Below are positions 45,751-58,384 of a DNA stretch of 64,000 nucleotides, piece after piece. The notes below the pieces were generated by a model, which saw only the letters and a program-made list of their open reading frames with translations, was not told the DNA's origin and ran no database searches. Within the stretch, counting starts at the first letter, position 1. Each line of letters begins with the position of its first letter. The DNA is from Pseudovirgaria hyperparasitica (lineage: Eukaryota; Ascomycota; Dothideomycetes; Acrospermales; Acrospermaceae): NCBI RefSeq assembly GCF_010093815.1, contig NW_022985558.1:6640-70639 (forward strand). The letters run 5' to 3'. A program made the position numbers and the translations under genes.

Positions 45751-48700
45751 TTACTGTAACATACTATCAAGGCTTTCCCCCAAAGTCTCCTCGATCATCT
45801 TAATCCATCTCTGTGTCTCTTTTTCCACATCCTCATCATCATCTTCTTGTAATTCGGCAATGAAAGGTATCATCTCTGCTAATAGACCCAGCCAATCTTC
45901 TCCAAGAGTCTCGGTCAAACATTGTTCACACCTGACTGCAGCAAGACGGATTGCTGGATTGTCTGAGCGGAACATCTGCATGATGAACGAGTTCAGTTCC
46001 TTGAGCAGGTCTGCTGACGATGCGGCACTTGCTAGAGCCGTTACAGTGGGAATAATGAGGGCAGAAACTTTCGTCGGCAGAGTCTTAGCTAAAAGGCCCG
46101 TGATAGGGCCTGCTAGAGCGGTGAAATGTGACGGGGATTGCCAAAAATCTGTAGGAGTCAATAATGTTGCACATGGTTGTGAATCATCATGCTTACCATC
46201 TTCGTCGTGTTCGAAGCTCTTCTGGAGCGCTCGCAGAACGTTTCCAGTCAGCTTCTCACCTTCTGGTCCGGAGACAGGGTTTATCAAGATATGTGCAGAA
46301 TGGTCTAGGACTGAGCCAGAATAATTTGTGACAATCGATCTCAAGCGATCGAAGAAGATGATCAAGAAGCTATAGAAGCTGATTGACCGGCGCATACGGC
46401 CTGACTGGTCCTTACTGGACAGATCCGTTTGCGCCCAAGCAGCGAAACGGGAGAAGAAGGGTCGAAACGTGGCATCGTTAAGTTTCAGGACCATAGAGAT
46501 GGTAGCATCAGTAATGAAACGCTCAATAGCTTCGACTTCTTCCTCATCAAGTTTGCGTTTCTCTGAAGCTGTCGCATTCGTGTTTCGCAGGTCAAACCCT
46601 TGAAGCAAAGCCTGAAACAAAGCCTCGCTGTTCTTCAAAACGACTGACTTCGTGCTGTTTTTAAGTGACATATCTAGTGCCTTAATATGTTCTAGTAGGC
46701 CCAGGTATCCTGAATTGACGGCGCTAGGCCAAGTTTGGTTCAGAGCCTGAAACCGTTCCTTTGGTTCAACTACTGTGCTCAGCAGTAGATAGAATTGACG
46801 GCGCCACTGTTCTGTCTCCTCCTCTCCTTCATCGCTTGCTGCAGATCTATGTGAGAGCTCTAGCGCTGCTTTAATGTAATCGCCGATGAAGATGAAGGGC
46901 AGATGCTCAACCACTGCGCAAATGAGACCGTATGCAGCATTTTGGAGCGATGAATTTGAGGTTAAGCCCTCACGGAGCTGATCAAACGCAATGGATAAAG
47001 TTGCCGGAACCAAAGGAATAAAAGAGTTTCCAAGTACCTCAACGATCGACGACAAGCAATGTAATGCGATAATCTTAAGGCGCACGTTGCTTGACTTCAG
47101 TATTTGAGATCCCAGAATTGTTCGTCCCGTGCTCAAGATTGCATCGCTGTCTTTCTTCCCGAATGATGTTGATATCTGATCAACACAAGCTATGGCTAGC
47201 TCTTTTAGTGTAAGATTGCTTGAATCATCCAAAATCCGAAGTACTTGTGGTAGAAAAGCTATGTATTCCCGGACAGCTCGCAGGTCCTTGTGTTTCACTG
47301 CTTTTGCTCGTGTTTGAATAGCTTTCAAGGCGGTTCGCTTGATATCTTCATCTGATCGAGAAAGTAGTTCTTGCGCAATTCTTACGAGTTCGATTGGAGG
47401 TGGTAGATTCAAAGTTGCGAGAATGACCTGTCGAGATATGGAAAGCATATCTTTCTGTGACGCAAGTGTTGATGAAATTGCAATAGCTTTTTCAATCAGA
47501 GTAATCGTGGCTTTCCTTACGGCTTTCTCGTGGTCTCCACCATCTTTGAAAGCTTTGGCAAGAGGCCCGCGAAGGCTCGTGTTGTCCGCTGACCTGCCAA
47601 TGTTCAGAAGGAGATTTTCGAATGTTTTGGTAGACTCTTGAGGACTCTTCTCATTGAGATTAAATAATGCATCTCCTAGCTGTCTCTTTGTTTTTGGTTT
47701 CATGGCGTCCTCGAGTATATCCAATGATTGTTTTAGCGCGTTCATGGCAATCAAAGGATCAAAGAGACGTAGCAACTCAGGTATAAATCGTTGCACGGTA
47801 GTATCGACCGGATGTCGGTCGAACAGGAGAGTCAGGGTAGGCGCAAGTGCATCATCCGGCCCAAGGGTCTCAATAAGCTGACTGAAAAGATTAAGACGAC
47901 GATGGGATGGGATATGCTCGAAAGCTGCTGTGAAGCTCAATAGTAGCTCAGCTATTCCCAAAACGAAATTGCGGTTTTTCTTGCGGAGAGAAGCAGCCAA
48001 GGGAGGGACAATACACCGAACAGTCTAGTAGTGAACATTAGCATACTCGAAAAGGTACGTTCAGAGGAGTGCATGTACCTGATCAATAACGTGGGCCGTG
48101 TAGTCATCGCCCTGTCGAAGTAACGTCGACCCCATGAAAGTAAATATTGGCATAACGCTATGAAGAACCGTCTCAGGAAGCCACGAGGCCAAGCTAGAGA
48201 TGAGTAGTAAAGCTGCATTTTGGACCTGGGGGCCATTGGTGCGGCGCACACAGTCGACCAGTAAGTCGGCCCTGATGACAGAAGGGTCAAACCCGGATGG
48301 GGATGTTCCCTACTCAAGTCAGTATGCTAGACTTGCATGATCATTTGATTTGGCGTACCTTGGCTGCGTTGACTATTGATAGCAATGACCCAATGTTTAA
48401 ATTCTGTAGATAGACCATGTTCGAGTTTGAGACTGTTCGGTAATGCTGAAGCTCACCAAGGACGTAGAACAAGCCCTTGAGTAACTCGACATGGCCTTCT
48501 TGTTTGGAATTGTCGACTATCTCCAGTATGATAGTGACACGTCTCAAGTTTATGCTAAGCTGGTCGGCAGGCAACGGTCGCGAATCTGAAAGTTTTTGCC
48601 TTTTCATTGCCTCTGGGGATCCACTGGGCTCTTGACGACGCTTTCTGGCTACCTGGTTGGGCGAACCTACGTCCTCCGAAGGTTGGCCTACTATCTTGTA

Positions 48701-51385
48701 TTCGTGGCCAGTGCACGGAGGGATACTTTCCAAGAGGCCCACTAAGGTATGAACTGGAAGTGGCACCGCCCGTATGATTTCAAGAGCAGCTCCGGATGAG
48801 TTGATCTGACTTGACTCATTGGAAGACTTGAGACTGAGATCTAGAAGAAAGGTCGCCATTGCATCTCTCGCAGAAGCCTTCATCTGGGGCCAAAGCTCCT
48901 TGACTCGTTCAAAAGCTCTCTCCAACGTTTCTGCTCTTGCTTTGAGTGCATCTCCCGATAAAATTGATCGCAGCAATTGCATCGCCCCATTATCACGAGG
49001 ATGTATCACAGTCAAATGTTGCTCGTCAACCTTTCGGAGGTCCAGATGCTCTTGTGTAGCGAGCTGACGTGCCGTCTTCTCCTTCAAGCTAAACCAGCTG
49101 CGCGCAGAAGGGATGAGATACTTCGAGCGGGCGTAAGCGGCAGATTTCCCGATCGAGTGGATCATGTCATAAACATTGATCCGCACTCTTAACGGAGATT
49201 TTGTAGCATGGCTGGCAAGAAAATTCGCCAGGGAAGTGCGGAGCGCAGATTTGAGTTCTATTGTCGTTTCCGCTTTCATTTCTGTCTTGTCCTTGCCAGA
49301 CAGTGCCAATTTGATCAATTGCCGAATGCGAGCTTCATCAAGAATACATTCTTCCAGGTATGGTGTCAGAACTAAGCTTGCAACCTTTAATGCATCGTCC
49401 AATAACAACCATTCCAGTCCAGCTTTGCCGTCTGGATATATACTGGTCCCCCAAAACTTGACGCCATTATTCTTTTTTGCAAGCTTGAGCGCTTTCTCAA
49501 AAGCGATCGTGGCTTCTGAGGCCGATCGACGGACAGTTGGTGATTCATCGGCCAACGCATTCAGCAAGTATGGTATGAGAATCTGAGGGTCAGCTCGGCC
49601 GGCCATAGTATTAAGACACTTAGTGATTTGCGTCCAGGCCGAACCTCGGACCACTGCAGGGTACTGTGTTGAGGTCATGTGTAGTAGCAGAGCGTTCATG
49701 AACTCGTTTTCTTTGTCCTGATAAGACGCAAGGCATGGGAGTGACATGATCACATCTGGTGTTTTCCTGATAGCGACTGCTAAAACGTAAGCGCGAGCAA
49801 ATTCCTTGAACAATGGCATCCCGACGACTTCTATGAGAGCTGTTGGTAGCGTCTCCGGTTCCGCATTTTGAAGCATGCCCAACAGAATATTAAGTTGACC
49901 CTCACGAGTATCTGCTCCGTCCTCTTCCGTCATATCCACGTCACCCATATTCACATCCTGTAATCCGGTCGAGATGGATAAGACTTGTCCGAGCTTTAGT
50001 TCCAATGTATCCACATCCGTGCTTTCCCCGTCTAATATTGACTGAATAAGTTTCGGACCGGCTGTATTCGATATCTGGTTGAGCATCGACGCAAGAGAAT
50101 GTCCAATGGCAGGCGAGTAGGCGGGGTCCTTCGATGCAAGGCGAACGACAGCTTTGAGTATGGGTTTGAGGTGATTGTCTACAATTAGACCGCGACTGAT
50201 CAGATTACCCACAAGCTCGATTCGAGCTTCATCAAGATTAGCTGGTTTTTCAAGGATACCGAGGATGACACCGAGAGAGAGTCGGTCGACTCGACATTGT
50301 TGGGACACAGCGGCTAACTTCAGATCTAGATTCGCAATCTTGAGAGATCGTTTGAGCACTTTCTTGGGAAGTCTCGTTGCTTTTCGTTCTTGTGCGATCA
50401 CTGCAAGACAAACGAGGCAGCTGTCCTCGATTGCGTCCTGGTGACTACTCATAGCAGCTTCCAGCATACCATCCAAAACCCTATCCTCAAGAATGGTCTT
50501 GGACACGAAGACCATGATTACCATATAGCACGCTACCATCATTTCCTGGCAGTGCTTAAAAGACAATCCCTCATTGAGAACTGGAAGAATAAACATTAAT
50601 ATGTCCTCCTCTTTCTGTCGCTGCACAACTCCTCGCCCAGAGCGCGCCATCGTAACCATGCTATCTAGAGCTTGGGTCGCCAGACTCGCCCAGAATGATA
50701 ACAAGATCGGAGACTGCTGATGCTCCCGTACCAATTTGAGAGTGTAGCTATTTATAGCTGAGAACAGGGGCCTATTGGTCGTTGCAGCTGATGTGATTGC
50801 CGTTCGCGGTGGATTCTGATACGAAGCAAGATAGGGTTGTAGGAATCTATACGAATGCGGCAGGTGGCGTGGTATTATCGATAGGAGCGTCTGGAAAATG
50901 GGAGTCTCGTGGTATGGGAGGAAAGTTGTCAAAGTATACTCTATGTTGTGTTCGTGTATTCTCGGGAATGATTAGCATGACATGAGGGCCGGCGTCCTAT
51001 GTGCTTACCGAAACCTCCGCACTAACCACTCTACAGCTTTCAGTGCAGGTTTAAGCAGAAGTCTGCCGCTGACCTGACCAAGGAAGCTTTCGATAACGTT
51101 GTCCAAATTCCTATTCTCCTCTGCAGTCATCTGCATCCTGTCCTCGGTCTTGCTCTGATCGCTGAAGAGATTCTTCGAGAATGAGGCGAAAGCATTGTCG
51201 ATAGAGCATAGCTCTTTAAACCCTTCTACACAAATCTGAAAGATCGTATCAAAGTCCTGCGACACTGCGATTTTCGGATCGAACAGCAATGATTTTCCAT
51301 GAGCCGTCCGCTGCGCTTTGAGGTCAAGTGTATTGGTGGTGTTCGCGTTAATAGCAGCCAGTTGCTGCTGGAGAGTTGTCGCCAT
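45751..51385 (-). CDS. UTP10: U3 snoRNP protein UTP10 (HEAT-repeat, SSU processome)
   Basis: Four exons, 51,385-51,009, 50,960-48,359, 48,309-48,079 and 48,024-45,751, give 1,827 residues, the normal length of UTP10. The N-terminus MATTLQQQLAAINAN and VEWLVRRFRIHEHN is diagnostic. The middle and end are built of helical HEAT-type repeats, including VLHSVMPIFTFMGSTLLRQ and the BP28-like C-terminal region (ALQKSFEHDEDGKHD through MIPFIAELQEDDDEDVEKE). UTP10 belongs to the t-UTP/UtpA subcomplex, which binds nascent 35S pre-rRNA in the nucleolus and helps start 18S processing. It is divergent from the NRDE2 gene, with 250 bp between starts. No oddities: splice sites are canonical and the frame is intact. 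Confidence 0.93.
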
Positions 51386-51635
51386 GATCTTACTTTTGTA
51401 TTGTGAATCGGCGTCTGAGCATGTTGTTTTACCCTACTCTTCGACTGTAAGTGTTTGCTGCGATCATTTCGATGAGGTTGCGCCTGTAGTAGAATTTCGT
51501 TGCCAAGATTTAAATTAAAGCGGGGCCACTTGAGCTCAGGCACTCCACCCGTCCCCACTCAGCTACGGCATCCATCTATTGCAACCTATCCGAGGATCAA
51601 GGTGTGTCGAGTCGGTGGCATCTTGCATTGAACAA
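51386..51635. promoter_or_regulatory. Shared promoter region of UTP10 and NRDE2
   Basis: 250 bp between divergent start codons with normal composition. It must contain both promoters. No TATA box or clear factor site is recognisable by eye. Confidence 0.6.
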
Positions 51636-54600
51636 ATGGACCTACAGGTCAGTATTTACTTGTCTTATCGCGTCTATACTTAAGTATTTACCCCTCTAAT
51701 TATCAGTCCATTAGCCTGCTACCGTGCCCAAATTCTCGAGTTTCCAACGCAAAGTCGCTCCCCCAACAGATGACACGCGATCTAGCCCACCTCTGAAGAC
51801 CTCCGCAACGCAGCTGAGCCAATATGAGCTAAAGGAACACCGTGAGCATAGCTCTAAAGGCTCCAGAGCTGAGATTAAGAGACACAGGACACGAGATCAG
51901 TCGCGAGACAGACACCAGGCACGACACGAGAGACCACGAGGATCTCATGAAAGAAGACGCCGGATAGACCATCGTACTCATGAAGATGTGAGGGAGGCAC
52001 ACGCACTCGCAGTCAAGCCAAGTCAACCTGACACTGTGGGTGTAACTCCAGGCTTCGACGAATCTAACCAGCCATACTACATCGATCGTAGAGGCGATCC
52101 CCATAATGCAACATACGGCGGCTTAAATACGCATAGTGTTCCTCCCTACTATCGAGCAGGTGGTGGCTCTATTGTCGGACTATGTAAGACCCGTCGGATT
52201 CAAGAGAATTTGAGCTCAGGGCGCGGGATTACTTTATCTTACGAATGTTCGCACGCCAGTCTTAACAGAAAACTTCTGTCGAAACAGTATGCAAAGCAGT
52301 CCAGCGACATCAAGCATCGGATCACACGTGCCACGTCGCTTAGGACCGGCATTGATCACAACGCGGATTATATTAGTACATCGTTCGGAAGAAAAAGAAA
52401 ACGTTGGTCAACTTCACCAATGGACACGCGGCGTCTCACCAATGCTTCCCATATCGCGTGGCGCTCAGCAAGCTCAGATGAAGAACTGTCTGGCTCTGAT
52501 CCTGAGGATTGCACTTCGGATTTCTTATATGCGGATGGTGTTAAGGAGAGAAATGCCGAGCTGTCCCGACTGACTAAAGAAAAGCCCAAATCTTTAGATG
52601 GTTGGCTACAGCTTATTGAGCACCAGGATAAAATGATTCGACTCCATCATGGCGCCATATCTCGTAGGTTAACAAAAGCTGAAATTCGAAACGTCGCAGA
52701 GATCAGGATCTCTGTATACGAGCAAGCCTTACGTAGTATCGACACGGATCATACCAATCGGGTTTCTCTTTGTCTCGGGCTCCTTGAAGAAGGCAGTAAA
52801 GTCTGGGAGGCCACGAAGATAACCAAACAATGGCGGCAACTGCTAGAGGAGTTCCCGGACCACATTGAAGTTTGGCTCAAGTATCTCAACTTTTTACAGA
52901 CAGACTTTCGCGAATTTCGGCTGGATACGGTACGTGAGGACTATCATAACTGCTTGCAGATGCTTTCAGACTTGAGAGAAAAGACTCCGCAGCCAGGGGT
53001 TTCAACATGCAAGCTTCAGCGAATTCAGCTCTACATTCTTGCACGACTTACTAAAATGATCAGTGAATCCGGTTACCACGAACAAGCCCTAGCCATATGG
53101 CAAGTGATCATCGAAAATAACTTTCTCCGACCTGCCGGTGTGGAGGACCCAATTCAGTCTTTGATACTGTTTGAAGAATTCTGGGACAGCGAGGTTGCGC
53201 GGGTCGGTGAACTCGGGGCCACTGGCTGGTGTAACTTTCGAGAAGTATCAGTGTTGCCAAAAACTGATCGACAAGATCTCGCTGCAGACGAAGTATCTAA
53301 GTCGCCCTTGAGCGCATTCTACCAGCTTGAGACTTCACACATGCAAACCATCGATGTCCCTGGTCGTACCAGCGACAAGGCTGCCGAGGAGGACCCTTAT
53401 CACGTTGTGCTTTTCTCTGATATCTCTGTGTACCTGTCTCTCGTTGGTCATGGGCTCCCGATGACAAGAGTCGTAGAAGCTTTCCTTGCGTTCTGGGATC
53501 TTCCGCCACTCCCAGGCCCGAACGAGACCCCTTTCGATTCTCGTGATGTCTTCTTGCGCAAAGGAACTATTCACAAGAAAGTCGACTCACCAAAAGATGG
53601 TGGGCCACTCGGCCATTTCGTAGAGACTATGGGAACAGTGTCCAGTCTTCCAATTAGAAGGAGACAAACAACCATTTACGATCTTTTCAGCGATGCGTTC
53701 CACACGTTCGCCAATACACGTAGCAAGATTTTTGTCAAAACAGTCTTGCAACATCTATCGTCGCTCACAAAAGACGAGGCCATTCTGGAATACTCTATGG
53801 CGTTTACAGTAAAATTCTTTCCTCAAGAAGCGGATGCGTTCGCCAGGCGGATTCTCCAACGATGTCCCTCCAGTCTAAGACTTTACAACGCCTACGCTCT
53901 TGTGGAATGCCGCATGGGCAACAAAGAAACCGCAAGTCGAGTTTTCGGTACAGCCATCCGTATGAGTGCCAAACTGCCGGTAGGCGCACGAAAAGATGTT
54001 ATCTTGCTTCGCCATAGCTCGATTTGGGAGTCGTTACATCAGGGTGATCTGATTGCTGTCCAGTCAGAACTTCTAGCTATTGCAAGCCCGAATATCTCCG
54101 AATCAAATCAAGATATCAACATTGCGAGCTTCCTCCCAGCTCGCACTAGTCTGATTAACGCCCGAGATGAGCACTACGCAGTCCATGATTATGACAGGGC
54201 TGTCCTCTACACAGACTGCCTCGCTGTTTTAATATACCTCTACTCTGATCAAGACCTTTCTCTCGCCATTGATGTCTACCGCACAGCCCATGACCATTTC
54301 TCAACACTCAATCTCGCCATCTCTCGGTTCAATGAAATTAACCATCAAGCCTGCACCCGTCTGCTCGCGTACCATGCATCTCGCTGGCGCTCCTTTAAGC
54401 CATCTCTACTGCGCGATACTCTCACAGCGAGTCTCAAACTGTTTCCAGACAACACAGACCTGCTGTCTCTTTTCGCCGCTAACGAAAGCCGCTTTCGTAT
54501 CGACGGACGTGTGCGCACCCTCATGGACGATATATCCCTGCACTCTGACAATGGTAGCATTATAATGCATATGTTCGCAATCTCCACTGAAATACAACGG

Positions 54601-54987
54601 GGGGTGCAGGGTGGTAGCACTGCATACTCTGTTCGCGCGGCGTTTGAGCGTGCTGTTTTACAGCCTCACGTTCAAAGTAATGCGAGTCTATGGACAAGCT
54701 ATGTCATGTTTGAAACTTTGGAGGCAGGGAAAAGCCATACAAAGGATGCGAGGGACCGAGTTAAAGGGGTCTTCTTTAGAGGCATGTTCTGCATCCCGTG
54801 GTGTAAGAGCTATATGATGCTAGCGTTTGCGCCGGAGCTGAAAGGGTTGATAGGAGTTGAGGATTTGAGGAAGGTTTGGCGTGTGATGGGAGAGAAACAA
54901 ATACGCGTGTTTGTCGACTTGGATGACATTTTCGCGAAGGTGGGCGAAGAGGGTCGGATCGACATACATGGAGTTTTAGATGAGTAG
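51636..54987 (+). CDS. nrde2: NRDE-2 family protein (nuclear RNA surveillance)
   Basis: The ATG at 51,636 opens a 12-nt exon (51,636-51,647). An intron ending ...CATTAG joins it in frame to 51,715-54,987, giving 1,094 residues that begin MDLQPATVPKFSSFQ. This start is chosen because the downstream frame otherwise has only a GTG at 51,724. The N-terminus is rich in Arg, Lys and Ser (nuclear targeting). The family signature YYIDRRGDPHNATYGG is followed by YRAGGGSIVGL, and the rest is a long array of helical half-TPR/HAT-like repeats, as in NRDE-2 proteins (PF08424). These bind the exosome helicase Mtr4 in animals and act in nuclear RNA surveillance and silencing; the fission yeast relative is Nrl1. 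The exact role in this fungus is inferred from family. Confidence 0.88.
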
Positions 54988-55578
54988 GAATGGGTTCTCT
55001 GTACCGCTGCATAATTGGTAGCTTCAAGTATATACATGGGCTATTAAGTCAACAGTAGTCCTCCACACTGACCCCAAGTCCCAACACCACTCCATTGCAA
55101 CCCCACATACTTTTTCCTCAAGTATTGGGTATCTGACGTCAGGTCCTTCTGTCCGTCTTACTAAAAATCTTGTCGTGAGAATTACCTTAAGCGCCCTTTA
55201 ATCTACTTCGTACGTGGTTTGAGTCTGGTGGGGCTTAAGCTTCTGGGTATTTATAACTTTTGCGGCCATGACTAAAGTTGACAGATAGATGAATATATCA
55301 GGAGAAGAGAGACAGTCTAATTTAAAGCTAAGGAGGTCCGAGAGATAGTCTATGTAGGTCAGGTTCGGCGCTCTTATTCAAATATGATGTACCCTCATGG
55401 GCCAAATTCTGGAGAACAATGTTTTTGTCTACGACGTGGTGCTGTGGCAGCTCTGCCTAGATAATATTCACTATATTTGTGACTTTGGCCCCGGTATCGC
55501 ACCACGTTGCCAAGGCCATACTTCTGTTAACTATAGAAGGACCTTGCGTATCAGTTCAATGTCAAGGTAAACCTCACA
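54988..55578. other. Intergenic between convergent genes, no gene
   Basis: This lies between the ends of NRDE2 (plus) and the GH20 gene (minus), so it should be 3' untranslated and terminator sequence. Nothing else is evident. Confidence 0.5.
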
Positions 55579-57816
55579 CTATAATAGAAGCATTGCAGCA
55601 ACACTGATAGCCACAATTGACCAAACCGTAGCGTGCACTATAAATCTATACGCTCCAGCTGTATGTAGCGTTCCCGGGCTGAATAATCCCCCATTAATAC
55701 AACCGGTGACGACGAGTGACGAAACGGCGCCTTCGAGCTCTTGCAGTGGCGTGACAAACGCCATCTGACTCCAAGAAAATAGCTTGTTTCGCCCTCCGTA
55801 AACAAACACCTCGAACCTACCTTTGAACTGACCATCCACCCATACTCTGCTTCCTCCGATTCTGTCCGTTTGTATTTGTATCCGACTTGGCACGGTAATA
55901 TGAACAATCTCATGTGTCGAGGTCGTCACATTCGTCCATATCCGCCCTGGATGTCCACTATCATATCCGTCCGTGCTGGCGACTGACCGAAGAGGGTACT
56001 CGTAGCCATCAGCGGTATATATAAGCATCCCGTCGCCGCGTAAGGTGAGCATACTGTCATTGGAGCGGAGTGTGAAAGGACCGGTAGCGTCCATGGTCAA
56101 CGTGTTGTTCAGGCCCTTGCTCCCGTATCCTAGTTCATACGTCTCATTCCTAGTCTTCGGTGCAGTCCAGCTTATCAACGGCTGCGTACAGTCGGAATTA
56201 TTGACGCCTAAGATGTTCCGGTCCAGATTCTGGCATGGTGCGGCGGCGGAGAGAAGGTGTACGGATTCGGCAAGGGAAGATATATCCAGAGGGGTGCCGC
56301 GTGAGCCACTCCAGGCGCGTGATGCAACTATGGGTAGTCCAGAGCGGATGGCGTAGAAAGCTTCAAGCTGGGTTGTAGCGTCCGGGCCATTGTCGTTCCA
56401 TGCGGCCATAATAGCACCCCGGTTATTCGGTGAGGCTGAAGGGAGCTGCTCAGTGTTGTTTACAGGATTGTAAAGGGATGGTTCCCACTGGACGTCCGGC
56501 TGGTTTCCGAAGTTGAGAATTCGGCTGGTGTTGAAGAGCTGCGGGTAAGCGGCGGGAAGAATGGGCATATGGTCGTTCTTGAGCGTAACGTATGCCCACC
56601 AATCTTCCGAGTTGATTATGTTATAGCTACTACGATCGAGCTGGACGGGATCGGATTGGCCGTATTGCCAGTGCTGTATTGTAATATCATTGGATATAGT
56701 GAAGTTTTTGGATGGCTCGTATGTTCCCCAGATGCGGATTCGTTTTCCGGCCGTTGAATTTACAAACTGAGACATGCTATTGACGAATCGTATGTAATCA
56801 TCTGCAAGATCTGAGTCGTACTCGTCTGCTCCGATATGAACCTCTTTCGTCTGGAACCATGGCAGAAATTCAGACCAGATAGCCTGCACTGTGGGTATGG
56901 AATCAGGATGAGAGAGATTGAGTAGATCTTTCTTGGCCAACGCAAGGTCCGGTTTCCACTTCGTGATGGCCAGACAGTGACCAGGCGCCTCAATCTCAGG
57001 GATGATAGTCACTCCGCGTTGTGCGCAGTGCATCTGCAGGTCTTCGAAGACAGCTCGAGAGAGAGTTTCGTTTGCTCGTTCGATGATTGACCTGAGCTCT
57101 ACGCTTTCAGGCATGAATGAAAAGTGGGAATAAACCTCGTACCAAGTCTCGTTGTGGCCGCGACTAAGAGGATAGTTGTCAGACGCATGGTAGTGGAACT
57201 CTGACATCTTGAACCAGGATGCGTATGTGCACAGCTCTTTCAATGTGGATGGTGCGTACCACTTCCTTCCAGCATCTAACATGTAACCTCTGGTTTCATA
57301 GGCCGGGGCATCGACAATCTTCCCTATAGAGATCGACTCGCTTTGCACCATTTGTTGCAGCAGAGTCCGTGTTCCCCACCACATACCTCGAGCGCCAGAA
57401 CCACCGATGAAGATATGACCTGACTGAACAACGATCTCGTATCCCTCTGTTGTAGGTTCACCATTTGCATAGGTTAAATCGTCCGGTGAGCCAGAGTACG
57501 ACCCCAGGAAGATACCTGAGGCATTCCTATGGATCTCATCGATAGTCTCGAGGGCCCAACCGTCTCCTAACAACGAATTGAGATCCTTCACAAAAGTCGT
57601 AGCGAATTCTTCCGCGGAGGGCGGAATCAATGTTAGTCCGTCCGTGTCTCTAGTCGAAGCGAAAGCCGAATGCAGAAAGATCGATTTTGGCAGACTGGAG
57701 AATGACTGAAATCCGCTGGAGCCGTTGTTCCATTCAACTGGAGGTAATGTCTGCAGGGCTAACGCAATGGAACTAAATACCGACCATGATATGTAGATAG
57801 TCAACATCATGGTCAT
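55579..57816 (-). CDS. Secreted GH20 beta-N-acetylhexosaminidase-like enzyme, probably GPI-anchored
   Basis: A single exon of 745 residues. I chose Met at 57,816 because it opens a signal peptide (MLTIYISWSVFSSIALALQ); the longer frame to 58,002 has no family similarity. After a GH20 N-terminal domain (GYEIVVQSG, GARGMWWGTRTLLQQ), the catalytic barrel shows APAYETRGYMLDAGRKW, IIPEIEAPGHC and HIGADEYDSD with the Asp331-Glu332 pair used in substrate-assisted catalysis. Many NxS/T sites suggest glycosylation. The last ~20 residues are hydrophobic (VWSIVAISVAAMLLL) with no charged tail, as in GPI-anchored proteins. The enzyme should release terminal GlcNAc or GalNAc, for example from chitin oligomers or glycoproteins, at the cell surface. 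The ~200-residue C-terminal beta region is longer than in typical hexosaminidases. It is divergent from RCM1. Confidence 0.85.
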   Translation of the reverse strand: MTMMLTIYISWSVFSSIALALQTLPPVEWNNGSSGFQSFSSLPKSIFLHSAFASTRDTDGLTLIPPSAEEFATTFVKDLNSLLGDGWALETIDEIHRNASGIFLGSYSGSPDDLTYANGEPTTEGYEIVVQSGHIFIGGSGARGMWWGTRTLLQQMVQSESISIGKIVDAPAYETRGYMLDAGRKWYAPSTLKELCTYASWFKMSEFHYHASDNYPLSRGHNETWYEVYSHFSFMPESVELRSIIERANETLSRAVFEDLQMHCAQRGVTIIPEIEAPGHCLAITKWKPDLALAKKDLLNLSHPDSIPTVQAIWSEFLPWFQTKEVHIGADEYDSDLADDYIRFVNSMSQFVNSTAGKRIRIWGTYEPSKNFTISNDITIQHWQYGQSDPVQLDRSSYNIINSEDWWAYVTLKNDHMPILPAAYPQLFNTSRILNFGNQPDVQWEPSLYNPVNNTEQLPSASPNNRGAIMAAWNDNGPDATTQLEAFYAIRSGLPIVASRAWSGSRGTPLDISSLAESVHLLSAAAPCQNLDRNILGVNNSDCTQPLISWTAPKTRNETYELGYGSKGLNNTLTMDATGPFTLRSNDSMLTLRGDGMLIYTADGYEYPLRSVASTDGYDSGHPGRIWTNVTTSTHEIVHITVPSRIQIQTDRIGGSRVWVDGQFKGRFEVFVYGGRNKLFSWSQMAFVTPLQELEGAVSSLVVTGCINGGLFSPGTLHTAGAYRFIVHATVWSIVAISVAAMLLL

Positions 57817-58384
57817 CTTCCCAGCAGTACTAAGATGTAGATCTGAATCAGCGCAATGACGCCTGTGCTGGCTATGTAAGCTAGATGGGTCATAGAACGC
57901 GCATTCTACGGTTGACGATGATCGTTGATGGTTCGCTTGTGTAGACTGACTTTTGACAAGCCCAAGGTCACATCTCACCCTGGCAATGCCGAATATGCAC
58001 AAGCGTGAAGTGGCACAGCATTCATGCAGCAGGCTGCTTTGGCGCCAGCATCACATATGACATTGCCTAAGGCGTTCTGAGCATTGCGCACTGGCGATAT
58101 ATTATGGATCCATGTATTTCAGACTGTTTATTCATGAATCCTGTATGTATAAGGCGCCTACATGAATAGTAATATCATAACCCATTGCTCATGAACACTG
58201 GCAAGGAAACGTCCATTGATCTATTGATTGTTGTTTCAAGGCCAGCCATCCAAATCAGGTCTAGCTCTCCAAAATTGACACTTTGATGCCTCGCCGCCTT
58301 AGGGACCAAGCGCCAGAAAAGTTGTCTTACACAGATGTGTATAATGAGATTCCTACAGCCACGCGACGTCAGGACGGAGCGGGC
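57817..58384. promoter_or_regulatory. Shared promoter region of the GH20 gene and RCM1
   Basis: 568 bp between divergent starts. It contains several short AT-rich elements (GATATATTATGGATCC, GTATGTATAAGGC) but no motif I can assign. An open stretch runs a little upstream of the RCM1 start in the same frame, with an earlier ATG near 58,283 that would add an unconserved N-terminus. Confidence 0.5.

Noticed and set aside
51724-51726. GTG as the start of the NRDE2 gene
   Set aside because: A 12-nt exon with ATG at 51,636 and a well-formed intron joins in frame and gives the usual N-terminus.
57817-58002. Longer N-terminus of the GH20 protein from 58,002
   Set aside because: A signal peptide starts exactly at the Met of 57,816; the extra 62 residues have no family similarity.
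58283-58384. Earlier ATG for RCM1 at 58,283
   Set aside because: The family begins with MSLYYEAA, at 58,385.
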